DNA from: Sulfitobacter sp.
GTDB lineage: Bacteria; Pseudomonadota; Alphaproteobacteria; Rhodobacterales; Rhodobacteraceae
DNA length: 8,057 bases
Direction of reading: 5' to 3'
Assembly: GCA_026421135.1 (NCBI GenBank)
Contig: JAPKCR010000074.1
Span: 1 to 8,057, forward strand
Of the stretch, positions 7,200 through 8,057 are shown piece by piece. The position numbers and the translations under genes are program-made. Below the pieces are notes generated by a model. It did no database searches. It had not been told where the DNA came from and saw only the letters and a program-made list of their open reading frames with translations. Every line of letters begins with the position of its first letter. Position 1 is the stretch's first letter.

Positions 7200-7206
7200 C
7201 AGGCGA

Positions 7207-8057
7207 ATGGGGCAGAAATTAATAGGGGCAGGTGGCATGTGCGCAGCAGCGCTGGCCTTGTCTGGCTGCATGTCGGACATCGGGGGACGATTTGCGCCGT
7301 CCGATATGGTTGCGCGGTTCAAGACCCCCGATGCTTCGCAAGCCGTCAAACCGACATACGCAGAAAAAGTGACCGCAGACAGCCAGATCATTCAAGGTCT
7401 GGCCCTGCGGTTTTCGGTTTTGCCCAAAGGCGACGTTTCAGACATGGTTGCGTCGTCCGTTCTGGCAGCCAACAGCCGCACCGCCGAAGCAGAATTGCGC
7501 GCCGCGACCCTTCGGTCAGAGGCAGCAAGCAAGAACTGGCTTCCGAAAATTGGCCCGCAGATCAGCCTGACATCCCTAGGATCATTGGCAGCGAACTTGG
7601 TCGTGGACCAAGTGTTGTTCGACAATGGCCGCCGCAAAGGTGAACGCGAATTTGCTGTGGCCGACGTGGAAGTGGCCGCTGTTTCGCTGGCGCAAGACAC
7701 CAATAATCGCGTGGCTACCGCGCTTACGCTTTATACAGCCGCCGCCCAAGCCCGCGAAAACGCGACACTTGGAAAGGCGACGCTCAAGGATATGACGCAT
7801 TTCGAATGGGTCATGCAGGAGCGGGTAAAGGGTGGTGTGTCAGACATGTCCGACCTCACCATTCTGCGCCAGAAGCTCTCTGAAATCCGCGCCACCTATG
7901 AGGCCGCGGTTGAGCGCGAGGCAACGTCTTTATCCGAACTGAACGCCATGTCGATCAAGCCGCTGACAGATTTGCGCGGCGTCCCTGTTATTCCGGTCGA
8001 TGCCTTCGCGGGTGAACCCCTGATCGTGGTGCGTGCAGAGGCGGAAAAAACCCGCGC
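7207..8057 (+). CDS. TolC-family outer membrane lipoprotein, type I secretion channel, partial (3' end beyond window)
   Basis: This is the N-terminal 283 codons of an outer membrane efflux/secretion channel of the TolC/OMF family. Such proteins form the trimeric outer membrane duct of type I secretion and efflux systems. Residues 1-21 form a lipoprotein signal peptide ending in the lipobox LSGC, with Cys21 as the predicted lipidated residue. NWLPKIGPQISL at 110-121 and DQVLFDNGRRKGERE at 134-148 match the family's first beta-strand and Gly-Arg turn regions. The long helical stretch with RVKGGVSDMSDLTILRQKLSE (206-226) matches the family's coiled-coil motif. Full members are usually 420-500 residues, so the second half lies beyond the window. 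The gene follows the adhesin by 81 bases on the same strand, so it most likely exports that adhesin. Lipidation resembles OprM-type channels more than E. coli TolC. A role in drug efflux is less likely given the neighbour. Confidence 0.88.
   Translation, partial: MGQKLIGAGGMCAAALALSGCMSDIGGRFAPSDMVARFKTPDASQAVKPTYAEKVTADSQIIQGLALRFSVLPKGDVSDMVASSVLAANSRTAEAELRAATLRSEAASKNWLPKIGPQISLTSLGSLAANLVVDQVLFDNGRRKGEREFAVADVEVAAVSLAQDTNNRVATALTLYTAAAQARENATLGKATLKDMTHFEWVMQERVKGGVSDMSDLTILRQKLSEIRATYEAAVEREATSLSELNAMSIKPLTDLRGVPVIPVDAFAGEPLIVVRAEAEKTR

Overview
The window looks like a chromosomal segment from an alphaproteobacterium, most likely a marine Rhodobacterales (Roseobacter-type) relative. The basis is moderately high G+C coding sequence, GC-rich third positions, a Tat-exported family 5 solute-binding protein beside a CocE/NonD hydrolase, and a BapA-type adhesin next to a TolC-family gene. 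The taxon is an inference from style and gene content; no marker gene is present.

The left half (1-3289) is on the minus strand. A complete 664-residue CocE/NonD (S15-type) serine hydrolase is followed, after a 131-base spacer, by the first 387 codons of a family 5 (DppA/OppA-like) periplasmic solute-binding protein with a twin-arginine signal. The gene runs off the left edge. This looks like a catabolic cassette: a transporter captures an amide, ester or peptide-like compound and a cytoplasmic hydrolase cleaves it. The permease and ATPase genes would be expected beyond base 1.

Bases 3290-3657 are an A+T-richer divergent intergenic region. It holds a perfect 12-base palindrome, several small inverted repeats and weak promoter-like hexamers, but no gene I can defend.

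The right half (3658-8057) is on the plus strand. A complete 1155-residue secreted adhesin has a BapA-type N-terminal prefix domain, a Gly/Ala-rich hydrophobic linker, one divergent Ig-like domain, seven Ig-like repeats of 97-98 residues, a degenerate linker domain and a C-terminal type I secretion module. It has no RTX nonapeptides and no cysteine. After a strong GC stem-loop comes the start of a TolC-family outer membrane lipoprotein, cut by the right edge. The pair reads as a type I secretion adhesin locus: substrate first, then the outer membrane channel, with the ABC ATPase and HlyD-type adaptor expected downstream.

I found no RNA genes, insertion sequences, CRISPR arrays or attachment sites. 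The most noteworthy features are the very regular repeat architecture of the adhesin, the hairpin separating substrate from exporter gene, and the palindrome in the divergent control region. I do not see evidence for a wholly new kind of system.
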